DNA of 5,063 bases from Bacteroidales bacterium. GTDB taxonomy: Bacteria > Bacteroidota > Bacteroidia > Bacteroidales > UBA7960. The notes beneath the pieces were generated by a model, which saw nothing but the letters and a program-made list of their open reading frames with translations, did not search any database and was not told the origin of the DNA. The stretch covers positions 1 to 5,063 of the forward strand of contig SLEW01000285.1 in assembly GCA_007124575.1 (NCBI GenBank). The letters run 5' to 3'. Both the position numbers and the translations under genes were made by a program. Of this stretch, positions 1-5,063 are shown piece after piece; position 1 is the first letter of the stretch, and each line of letters opens with the position of its first letter.

Positions 1-243
1 ATCTCAGCAGCAGCAGAGTATTGGTACGATCAGCAATTTGCCCTTCGTGCCGGATATTTTTATGAGCACGAAATGAAGGGAAACAGGAAATATTTTACCT
101 TTGGCTTAGGCTTGAAATACAATGTTTTTGGACTTGATTTCGCCTATCTTGTACCGGTGGCTCAGCGCAGCCCACTGGAGAATGTACTTCGATTTTCATT
201 GACATTTGATTTTGAGGCATTGTGGCAACAAGCGGATTCATGA
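1..243 (+). CDS. porV: PorV (LptO) C-terminus, type IX secretion outer-membrane protein, partial
   Basis: The first reading frame is open from base 1 to the TGA at 241-243 and gives the last 80 residues of a protein whose start lies left of the window. The segment has alternating aromatic/hydrophobic strands typical of an outer-membrane beta-barrel: AEYWYDQQFALRAGYF, then GNRKYFTFGLGLKY, VFGLDFAYLVP and a last strand LRFSLTFDF. This combination matches the end of PorV/LptO, a FadL-like barrel. In T9SS, PorV carries substrates from the translocon to the PorU sortase that attaches them to the cell surface. A short tail follows the last strand. The stop overlaps the ispF start (ATGA), so the two genes are probably co-transcribed and may be translationally coupled. 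From memory, Porphyromonas has the order porU-porV-ispF, which agrees. The identity rests on pattern recognition of a partial protein; PorQ or another PorV-like barrel is the main alternative. Confidence 0.85.
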   Translation: MSAAAEYWYDQQFALRAGYFYEHEMKGNRKYFTFGLGLKYNVFGLDFAYLVPVAQRSPLENVLRFSLTFDFEALWQQADS

Positions 244-722
244 TTCGCACAGGCTTCGGATATGACGTACATCCCCTGGTTACCGGCAGATCCCTGGTAA
301 TTGGGGGATGTTTGATTCCGCACCATAAAGGTGCCGATGGCCACTCGGATGCCGATGTGCTCATACATGCCTTAATAGACGCACTTTTGGGTGCTGCAGC
401 CTTACGCGATACAGGCTATCATTTCCCTGATCATGATCCATTCTATAAAAATGCGGATAGCAGGCAACTTCTCATAACGTGCATGAGGTTGATTCGCGCA
501 AAAGGGTATGAGCTGGGAAATGTGGATGCAACCGTTTGCCTGGAGCAACCCAGGTTGTCAGATTATATTCCTGAGATGCAAAAGGTGTTAGCCGAAACTA
601 TGGATGTGGAGGCCGGCCAGGTGGGCATTAAGGCTACCACCACGGAACGGCTGGGATTTGTTGGCAGGGAGGAAGGGATTGCTGCCTATGCAGTGGCCCT
701 GTTGGTGAAGTCATCGTCGTAG
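240..722 (+). CDS. ispF: 2-C-methyl-D-erythritol 2,4-cyclodiphosphate synthase
   Basis: IspF is a cytosolic enzyme of the non-mevalonate (MEP) isoprenoid pathway. It converts CDP-methylerythritol 2-phosphate to methylerythritol 2,4-cyclodiphosphate and CMP, normally as a homotrimer with a divalent metal. The 160-residue product has the usual family length. The N-terminal GFGYDVH motif supplies metal ligands D9 and H11. The segment GADGHSDADVLIHALIDALL contains H35 and the third metal ligand H43, followed by FPD at 62-64. The C-terminal signature ATTTERLGFVGREEGIA begins at residue 132 and includes T134/T135 and E136 of the cytidine-binding region. The ATG at 240 is chosen because it places MIRTGFGYDVH at the family N-terminus and overlaps the porV stop. 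An in-frame GTG at 222 would add six residues and is less likely. The last 12 bases overlap the 3' end of lptB on the other strand. Confidence 0.97.
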   Translation: MIRTGFGYDVHPLVTGRSLVIGGCLIPHHKGADGHSDADVLIHALIDALLGAAALRDTGYHFPDHDPFYKNADSRQLLITCMRLIRAKGYELGNVDATVCLEQPRLSDYIPEMQKVLAETMDVEAGQVGIKATTTERLGFVGREEGIAAYAVALLVKSSS

Positions 723-1436
723 CTCAAAACTCTCTCCCAGATATAACCTGCGCACCTCTTCGTCACCGGCCAGGTCTTCTGCCGTGCCGGCTTTTAAAAT
801 AGAACCTTCGAACAAAAGATAGGCCCGTTCCGTAATGCTTAGGGTCTCATGTACGTTGTGGTCGGTGATGAGCACGCCGATGTTCCTTTCCTTAAGCTGG
901 GATACAATATTCTGGATGTCCTCCACCGCGATGGGGTCTACTCCGGCAAAAGGCTCATCCAGCAATATGAAATTGGGGTCTGTTGCCAGCGAGCGGGCAA
1001 TCTCCGTACGGCGGCGCTCGCCCCCGGATAAGGTGATCCCCTTGCTTTTCCTGATGTATTGAAGGCCAAATTCATCAAGCAGACTTTCCAGCTTTTCTTT
1101 CTGCTCCTCTTTATTTTTATCGGTGAACTCCAGAACGGCCCTGATGTTGTCCTCTACGCTTAGGCTTCTGAAAACGCTTGCCTCCTGAGCCAGATAGCCG
1201 ATGCCTCGCATCGCACGCTTGTACATGGGCTCCGGTGTAATATTTTCCTTGTCGAGATGGATGGTTCCCTTGTTGGGTTTTATCAGACCCACGATCATGT
1301 AGAAAGTGGTCGTCTTGCCGGCCCCATTGGGCCCCAGCAAGCCCACAATCTCGCCCTGGCTCACTTCCACAGAGACGTGATTCACTACCACGCGCTTCTT
1401 GTATTTTTTTACCAGGTCCTTGGTGTATAACTTCAT
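711..1436 (-). CDS. lptB: LPS export ABC transporter ATP-binding protein LptB
   Basis: LptB is the cytoplasmic ATPase of the LptB2FG transporter, which extracts lipopolysaccharide from the inner membrane and drives it across the periplasm. The 241-residue product matches the usual length. Visible motifs are Walker A GPNGAGKTT with K41, the Q-loop at Q84, the ABC signature LSGGE at 136-140, Walker B FILLDE with catalytic E161, the D-loop GVDP at 165-168, and the switch histidine H193 within DHNVHETL, close to the LptB hallmark DHNVRET. These set LptB apart from amino-acid transporter ATPases such as LivF. The ATG at 1436 gives MKLYTKDLVKKY, the normal family start. The frame stays open upstream through the whole spacer, with a GTG at 1523, but that extension is low-complexity and does not resemble the family. 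The gene lies downstream of kdsD on the same strand and converges on ispF with no visible terminator between them. Confidence 0.95.
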   Translation of the reverse strand: MKLYTKDLVKKYKKRVVVNHVSVEVSQGEIVGLLGPNGAGKTTTFYMIVGLIKPNKGTIHLDKENITPEPMYKRAMRGIGYLAQEASVFRSLSVEDNIRAVLEFTDKNKEEQKEKLESLLDEFGLQYIRKSKGITLSGGERRRTEIARSLATDPNFILLDEPFAGVDPIAVEDIQNIVSQLKERNIGVLITDHNVHETLSITERAYLLFEGSILKAGTAEDLAGDEEVRRLYLGESFELRR

Positions 1437-1606
1437 TGTAATGTATGATGTTTTATTTGCAACCTTACGTGCATTATGCTTCCCGCCCGCCCCACTCTTC
1501 GCACAGCCTCTGGTGCTCAGCACCCGGCTGTCAACGCTATGTTCCCTCTTTATCGTTTTCGCACCCCCGCAACCTCGCCCGGTGAGTGCCCAGAGCTCCG
1601 CGCTCT
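1437..1606 (-). other. GC-rich spacer between kdsD and lptB, probable lptB leader
   Basis: This 170-base stretch contains no gene I can support. On the transcript (-) strand it is rich in G and purines, including a GGGGCGGGCGGG run at 1493-1482, and it is visibly more GC-rich than the genes on either side. It holds a strong two-part hairpin (1503-1531) and a weaker one just after the kdsD stop (AGAGC/GCTCT with a 5-base loop). Neither is followed by a T-run, so neither is an intrinsic terminator. The lptB frame is open across the entire spacer up to the stop at 1620-1622, but it has no ATG upstream of 1436. If kdsD and lptB form one operon, this is an unusually long internal leader. It could also hold an lptB promoter, although I saw no good match. 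Confidence 0.5.
1503..1531 (-). repeat. Two-part hairpin upstream of lptB
   Basis: The outer arms ACAGCC (1503-1508) and GGCTGT (1526-1531) are perfectly complementary, as are the inner arms GGTGC (1512-1516) and GCACC (1520-1524) around a TCA loop. The two stems are separated by a small 3/1 internal loop. The eleven mostly G-C pairs make a stable RNA stem on either strand. No T-run follows on either side, so it does not look like an intrinsic terminator. It would lie 67-95 bases upstream of the lptB start in a kdsD-lptB transcript, where it might affect RNA processing, stability or translation. No role is known to me. Confidence 0.6.
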
Positions 1607-2572
1607 TTATATAATCCCTTCATCCAGGATATCATGGAGGTGTACGATACCTTTGTACTCGCCTTCATCTACAACGAGCAATTGGGTGATATTATTTTCG
1701 CGCATCAGCTGCAGGGCATCTACGGCAAGGGTTTTACCGGGGATGCTTTTAGGGTTTTTGGTCATGATATCCTTAGCGCTCAGCTCCCTGATGTCTTCAC
1801 CCTTTTCAAGCATTCGGCGCAAATCGCCGTCAGTGATGATGCCAACCAGGTCGCGGTTTTCAAGTACCGCTGTCATGCCCAGCCTTTTGCCGGATATTTC
1901 CACTATCAGGCTTGGAATATCTGTGTCAGGGCTAACGGCGGGTCTGGCATTTTTGGGGTAAAGGTTTTCGGCTTTCAGATAAAGCTGTTTGCCGAGGGAT
2001 CCTCCGGGATGATATTTGGCAAAATCGTCAGCAGTAAAGCCCCTGCAGTGCAGCAGTGCGAGGGCTATGGCATCTCCCATCACAAGTTGTGCAGTAGTGC
2101 TGCATGTGGGAGCCGGGTTTCCTGGTGTTGCTTCTTTTTCCACGGTGGTATTGATCACATGGTCAGACTGTTTTGCCAGGTATGAGGAGGTGTTGCCTAC
2201 CATGCCGATCAGACATGCACCCAGGGTCTTGAGCATGGGGGTGAGTACCTTGATTTCCGGGGTGTTTCCACTGTTGGAAATACAAATGACCACGTCTGAG
2301 CCCTGTATGATGCCCAAATCACCATGGATTGCATCTCCTGCGTGCATGAATATGGCAGGTGTGCCGGTGGAATTAAAGGTAGCCACGATTTTGTTTGCGA
2401 TGATCGCACTTTTACCTATTCCGGTAACCACAATGCGACCCGTACAGGTAAGGATTTCGTTGACAGCCGCCACAAAAGAATCGTCAATACTTGATTTGAG
2501 GCGGTTTATCGCCTTGTATTCAGCTTCTATAATAGAGATGGCTGTTCGCTTGATTTCTTTTTTGTTCTCCAC
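1607..2572 (-). CDS. kdsD: D-arabinose 5-phosphate isomerase (KpsF/GutQ family)
   Basis: KdsD interconverts D-ribulose 5-phosphate and D-arabinose 5-phosphate, the first committed precursor of Kdo, the sugar joining lipid A to the LPS core. The 321-residue product has the standard layout: a SIS sugar-isomerase domain (about 35-175) with TGIGKSAIIANK and SNSGNTPE, then two CBS domains (about 204-258 and 266-321). By motif comparison with E. coli KdsD, the catalytic residues K59, E111, E152 and H193 correspond to K54, E106, E147 and H188 here, all with the same offset of five. It should therefore be active. The start is a GTG at 2572-2570; no in-frame ATG lies between it and the upstream stop at 2600-2602, and the GTG gives a family-length N-terminus. 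GutQ or KpsF paralogues have the same layout, but the lptB neighbour favours the LPS role. The gene is divergent from recQ and upstream of lptB. Confidence 0.93.
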   Translation of the reverse strand: MENKKEIKRTAISIIEAEYKAINRLKSSIDDSFVAAVNEILTCTGRIVVTGIGKSAIIANKIVATFNSTGTPAIFMHAGDAIHGDLGIIQGSDVVICISNSGNTPEIKVLTPMLKTLGACLIGMVGNTSSYLAKQSDHVINTTVEKEATPGNPAPTCSTTAQLVMGDAIALALLHCRGFTADDFAKYHPGGSLGKQLYLKAENLYPKNARPAVSPDTDIPSLIVEISGKRLGMTAVLENRDLVGIITDGDLRRMLEKGEDIRELSAKDIMTKNPKSIPGKTLAVDALQLMRENNITQLLVVDEGEYKGIVHLHDILDEGII

Positions 2573-2581
2573 TGTAAAATG

Positions 2582-2598
2582 AATATTGAAAAATATTG
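2582..2598. repeat. AATATTG direct repeat in the kdsD-recQ divergent region
   Basis: AATATTG occurs at 2582-2588 and again at 2592-2598, ten bases apart start to start, which is about one helical turn. The second copy overlaps the TTG box of the candidate recQ promoter, and both lie 10-26 bases upstream of the kdsD start. That placement would suit a regulator binding one face of the DNA, but the region is AT-rich and a short repeat like this can arise by chance. Confidence 0.3.
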
Positions 2599-2626
2599 TT
2601 CAAGAAGGTTTTAAGTATTATATTTA
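2596..2626 (+). promoter_or_regulatory. Candidate Bacteroidota-type promoter for recQ
   Basis: TTG at 2596-2598 and TATATTTA at 2619-2626 are separated by 20 bases. The Bacteroidota primary sigma factor favours a TTTG or TTG box near -33 and TAnnTTTG near -7, with about 19-21 bases between; the -7 box here matches seven of eight positions. Transcription would start around 2633, leaving a leader of roughly 130 bases before recQ. Such matches are common in AT-rich DNA, so this is a moderate call. Confidence 0.45.
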
Positions 2627-2660
2627 CATTATACAACAAAAGTACAATACAAACCTACGT

Positions 2661-2687
2661 GATTTTTCTTAAAATGCATGAAAAATC
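2661..2687. repeat. Perfect 8-bp inverted repeat in the recQ leader
   Basis: GATTTTTC (2661-2668) and GAAAAATC (2680-2687) are exact reverse complements around an 11-base centre. The repeat lies downstream of the candidate promoter and about 78 bases upstream of the recQ start. It could be an operator for a dimeric regulator or a weak leader hairpin. The arms are AT-rich, the RNA stem would be modest, and the T-run after it is short (five T, interrupted by CC), so a terminator or attenuator is possible but not convincing. Confidence 0.45.
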
Positions 2688-2764
2688 CTTTTTGAATGAT
2701 TTAAACCCGCTTTTTGGTTGCCCGCAGTGCAGTCAGTCAGCAAAAAAAGAGAATAATTACTGTG

Positions 2765-4963
2765 ATGGAGGTAAAAAGCAGTGTATCGCTACGTGAGCTG
2801 CTCAGGCAGATTTTCGGTTATGGTGCCTTCAAGGGTGATCAGGAGGCCATTGTAAAAAGTTTATTAGGTGGAAATGATACATTTGTCATCATGCCTACGG
2901 GCGGTGGCAAATCCATGTGTTATCAGCTCCCGGCGCTGATAGGGGAGGGAACAGCCATCGTGGTTTCCCCTTTGATCGCGCTTATGAAAAACCAGGTGGA
3001 TGCCATCAGGAACTTTGCTTCCTTTGACGGTATCGCCCATGTGCTCAATTCATCCCTTACCAGGGCAGAGGTAAACCAGGTAAAAAGTGACCTGAGCAGT
3101 GGTGTCACAAAACTGCTGTATGTGGCACCGGAGTCTCTGACAAAAGAGGCCAATGTGGAATTTTTGAAAACCATAGACATTTCTTTCTTTGCTGTGGATG
3201 AAGCACACTGTATCTCGGAATGGGGTCATGATTTCAGGCCTGAATACAGACGCCTCAGGCCTATCATTGATGCCTTTGATAAAAAGGTCTCCATAATCGC
3301 CCTCACAGCTACAGCAACACCAAAGGTGCAACAGGATATCCAGAAAAACCTGGCTATGCAGGAGGCAAAACGTTTTGTCTCGTCCTTTAACAGGCCCAAC
3401 CTTTATTATGAGATCCGGCCCAAAACGAATCACATCACCCGCGACATCATCCGTTACGTAAAGTCACAGGAAGGCAAGTCAGGCATCATCTATTGCCTTA
3501 GCCGCAAAAAGGTGGAAGAGCTTGCAGCCACACTTCAGGTGAACGGCATCAGGGCATTGCCCTATCATGCAGGTCTCGATTCTGCCGTGCGTGTCTCCAA
3601 CCAGGATCAGTTTCTCATGGAAGACGCCGATGTGATCGTGGCAACCATCGCTTTTGGGATGGGCATCGATAAACCAGATGTCCGTTTTGTGATACATCAC
3701 GACTTTCCTAAAAGCCTGGAGGCCTATTACCAGGAAACCGGCCGTTCAGGACGCGATGAGGGAGAAGGCAACTGTATCGCCTTTTATTCCTACGATGACA
3801 TCCAAAAAATGGAGAAATTCCTCAAAGGGAAACCCGTGGCAGAGCAGGAAATTGGCATGCAACTGCTTATGGAAACGGTGGCTTATGCTGAATCCGCCAT
3901 ATGTCGCAGGAAAACCCTGCTGAATTACTTTGGGGAGGTGTATGAAAAAGAAAACTGCGGTTCTTGTGATAATTGTTTAAATCCTAAAGAAAAGTTTGAG
4001 GGAAAAGAATATATTTGCCAGCTGTTAGAAACCGTGCTTGCGGTTAAAGAGATATTCAAACCAAAACATGTAATCCACGTACTTATGGGAAAAAGTACCA
4101 CTGCCGTGAAGTCCTGCAAACATAACCAGCTGGAGGTTTTTGGCAAAGGTGCCGACAAAGATGAAAAGTTCTGGTATTCCGTCCTGAGGCAGGCATTGAT
4201 AGAACGTCTGCTCGAGAAAGACATCGAAGATTACGGAACGCTGAAAGTGAGCGACAGGGGCAAAACCTTTCTGAAACAGCCCGAATCGGTTATGATGAGT
4301 AAGGATCACGACTATGACAGTCCGGAAGAAGCCGACAGCATGGGTGGCATGGCTCAGAAAACCAGTGCTACCGACCATGTGTTGTTTTCGCTCCTGAAAG
4401 ACCTGCGCAAACAGATAGCAAGAAAACACAACTTACCTCCTTTTGTCATTTTCCAGGATCCATCACTGGAAGATATGGCTATACAGTACCCGATCAAACT
4501 GGATGAGCTCAAGCAGATCACCGGGGTGGGTTCAGGAAAGGCGGAAAGATTTGGCCGCCCTTTTATCGACCTCATAGCCCGCTATGTGAAAGACAACGAG
4601 ATTGAACGACCCATGGATATGGTCGTCAAATCGGTGGTAAACAAATCCGGACTAAAAGTATACCTGATCCGGAACATCGACCGCAAGGTGTCGCTCGAAG
4701 ACCTGGCTGATGCAAAAGGACTTGACTTTGAAGATCTCCTGCAGGAACTTGAAAGCATTGTGGCATCCGGGACTAAAATTGACATCCGCTACTATATCAA
4801 CGAGGTAGTTGACATGGACAAGCAGGAAGAGATCTTTGATTATTTTGCCACGGCAGAGACTGATTCTTTCCGGGAGGCGCTTGAAGAGCTTGGTGAAGAT
4901 GAATTTACCGAGGAAGAAATTCGCCTGGTGCGGATACGGTTCATGTCGGAAATGGGAAATTAG
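2765..4963 (+). CDS. recQ: ATP-dependent DNA helicase RecQ
   Basis: RecQ is a 3'-to-5' DNA helicase acting in recombination and replication-fork repair. The 732-residue product has the full bacterial layout. Helicase core: motif 0 FKGDQ (22-26), Walker A TGGGKS with K49, DEAH at 145-148 followed by the RecQ aromatic loop (CISEWGHDFRPEY), ALTATAT, GMGIDKPD (298-305) and motif VI QETGRSGRDE (323-332). The four zinc-binding cysteines are C380, C398, C401 and C404. A winged-helix RQC domain (about 413-506) and an HRDC domain (about 537-611) follow. Residues 612-732 form an extra acidic C-terminal region with a helix-turn-helix-like segment (about 642-678), longer than in E. coli RecQ and, from memory, usual in Bacteroidota. 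The ATG at 2765 is chosen for its family-like N-terminus. GTG at 2762 and TTG at 2714 are in frame; the TTG would add 17 unfamiliar residues. It is divergent from kdsD and probably transcribed alone. Confidence 0.97.
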   Translation: MEVKSSVSLRELLRQIFGYGAFKGDQEAIVKSLLGGNDTFVIMPTGGGKSMCYQLPALIGEGTAIVVSPLIALMKNQVDAIRNFASFDGIAHVLNSSLTRAEVNQVKSDLSSGVTKLLYVAPESLTKEANVEFLKTIDISFFAVDEAHCISEWGHDFRPEYRRLRPIIDAFDKKVSIIALTATATPKVQQDIQKNLAMQEAKRFVSSFNRPNLYYEIRPKTNHITRDIIRYVKSQEGKSGIIYCLSRKKVEELAATLQVNGIRALPYHAGLDSAVRVSNQDQFLMEDADVIVATIAFGMGIDKPDVRFVIHHDFPKSLEAYYQETGRSGRDEGEGNCIAFYSYDDIQKMEKFLKGKPVAEQEIGMQLLMETVAYAESAICRRKTLLNYFGEVYEKENCGSCDNCLNPKEKFEGKEYICQLLETVLAVKEIFKPKHVIHVLMGKSTTAVKSCKHNQLEVFGKGADKDEKFWYSVLRQALIERLLEKDIEDYGTLKVSDRGKTFLKQPESVMMSKDHDYDSPEEADSMGGMAQKTSATDHVLFSLLKDLRKQIARKHNLPPFVIFQDPSLEDMAIQYPIKLDELKQITGVGSGKAERFGRPFIDLIARYVKDNEIERPMDMVVKSVVNKSGLKVYLIRNIDRKVSLEDLADAKGLDFEDLLQELESIVASGTKIDIRYYINEVVDMDKQEEIFDYFATAETDSFREALEELGEDEFTEEEIRLVRIRFMSEMGN

Positions 4964-4999
4964 TTTGCATCAGGCTATGCTCTTCAGGATGTGTAGCAT

Positions 5000-5033
5000 A
5001 AAAAAACAAGCACCAGGCGCTACTTTTCTTTTT
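5000..5033. terminator. Bidirectional intrinsic terminator between recQ and the right-edge gene
   Basis: On the - strand, AGCGC and GTGCT (including one G-T pair) flank a CTG loop at 5021-5009, followed by TG and then seven T at 5006-5000, a good rho-independent terminator for the right-edge gene. On the + strand the same stem has one mismatch and is followed by ACTTTTCTTTTT (5022-5033), so it could also end recQ transcription. The A-run and T-run on either side can pair and lengthen the stem. The - strand gene's stop codon lies at the base of the hairpin. Confidence 0.6.
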
Positions 5034-5063
5034 GGTCTTTGTATTCAAGCACTTCTTCGGTGA
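5020..5063 (-). CDS. C-terminal end of an unidentified protein, partial
   Basis: Reading leftward from the right edge on the - strand, the frame gives TEEVLEYKDQKEK and then a TAG stop at 5022-5020. The charged, lysine- and glutamate-rich tail looks like a real protein end, and a good terminator hairpin begins right at the stop. Those two facts together are why I call it a gene. Only 13 full codons are visible, so family and function cannot be assigned. It converges on recQ with 56 bases between the two stop codons. The opposite strand is also open here, but that frame is the continuation of a shadow frame of recQ. Confidence 0.5.
   Translation of the reverse strand, partial: TEEVLEYKDQKEK

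Noticed and set aside
222..239. GTG start for ispF, six residues upstream
   Set aside because: The ATG at 240 gives the family N-terminus (MIRTGFGYDVH) and the common ATGA overlap; the extra residues lie inside the porV end.
1437..1523. 29-residue N-terminal extension of LptB from a GTG
   Set aside because: The extension is basic and low-complexity, unlike LptB N-termini, and 1436 gives exactly the usual 241 residues.
1590..1606. AGAGC/GCTCT hairpin just after the kdsD stop as a terminator
   Set aside because: The five-pair stem is weak and followed by GGGC rather than a T-run on the transcript strand.
1399..2185. Long + strand open frames opposite lptB and kdsD
   Set aside because: They are antisense to genes with clear domain motifs, their products are compositionally odd, and no family is recognisable.
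2588..2640. - strand promoter for kdsD (TATTTTTC at 2595-2588, or TTTG at 2640-2637 with TACTTAAA about 19 bases on)
   Set aside because: The first has no TTG or TTTG at the right distance; the second has a poor -7 box. A kdsD promoter must be nearby, but I cannot place it.
2725..2741. CAGT-rich short repeat (GCAGTGCAGTCAGTCAGC region) before recQ
   Set aside because: Only three or four imperfect 4-base units; too short to distinguish from chance.
2714..2764. TTG start for RecQ with 17 extra residues
   Set aside because: The ATG at 2765 gives a normal RecQ N-terminus; the upstream residues show no family resemblance.
3050..4575. - strand open frames opposite recQ
   Set aside because: They are shadows of recQ, with no recognisable protein features and no plausible starts or neighbours.
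1..5063. CRISPR, insertion sequence, phage, toxin-antitoxin or defence genes
   Set aside because: No repeat arrays, terminal inverted repeats, transposase or integrase motifs or small toxin-like pairs were seen; the genes are ordinary housekeeping and envelope genes.

Overview
The window looks like a chromosomal housekeeping segment from a member of the Bacteroidota. The main evidence is the C-terminus of a PorV-type protein of the type IX secretion system (T9SS), which is essentially confined to that phylum. Supporting evidence is a RecQ with an extra C-terminal region after its HRDC domain, gene starts without clear Shine-Dalgarno sequences, and a candidate promoter close to the Bacteroidota pattern (TTG, about 20 bases, TAnnTTTG). 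Base composition is moderate, and coding sequence fills nearly all of the window. I see no mobile elements, CRISPR array, rRNA or tRNA.

Layout: (1) On the + strand, the last 80 codons of porV (1-243) run into ispF (240-722) through an ATGA stop/start overlap. (2) On the - strand, kdsD (2572-1607) is followed by lptB (1436-711). The 3' end of lptB overlaps the 3' end of ispF by 12 bases, tail to tail. The 170-base gap between kdsD and lptB is GC-rich, G-rich on the transcript strand, and holds a strong two-part hairpin. (3) A 192-base AT-rich divergent region (2573-2764) separates kdsD from recQ. It carries a plausible + strand promoter, a short direct repeat and a perfect 8-bp inverted repeat. 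(4) recQ (2765-4963, +) encodes a full-length helicase with every expected motif. (5) After recQ there is a bidirectional terminator-like hairpin, then the last 13 codons of an unidentified - strand gene that runs off the right edge.

How the genes relate: KdsD makes D-arabinose 5-phosphate, the precursor of the Kdo sugar in the lipopolysaccharide (LPS) core. LptB powers LPS export to the outer membrane. The - strand pair is therefore a small LPS synthesis/export unit. PorV is an outer-membrane component of T9SS, whose cargo is attached to a surface LPS in species studied, so the left half has an envelope theme. IspF (isoprenoid precursors) and RecQ (DNA repair) are housekeeping genes outside that theme. 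I found no convincing new system. The best leads are the structured kdsD-lptB spacer and the recQ leader.
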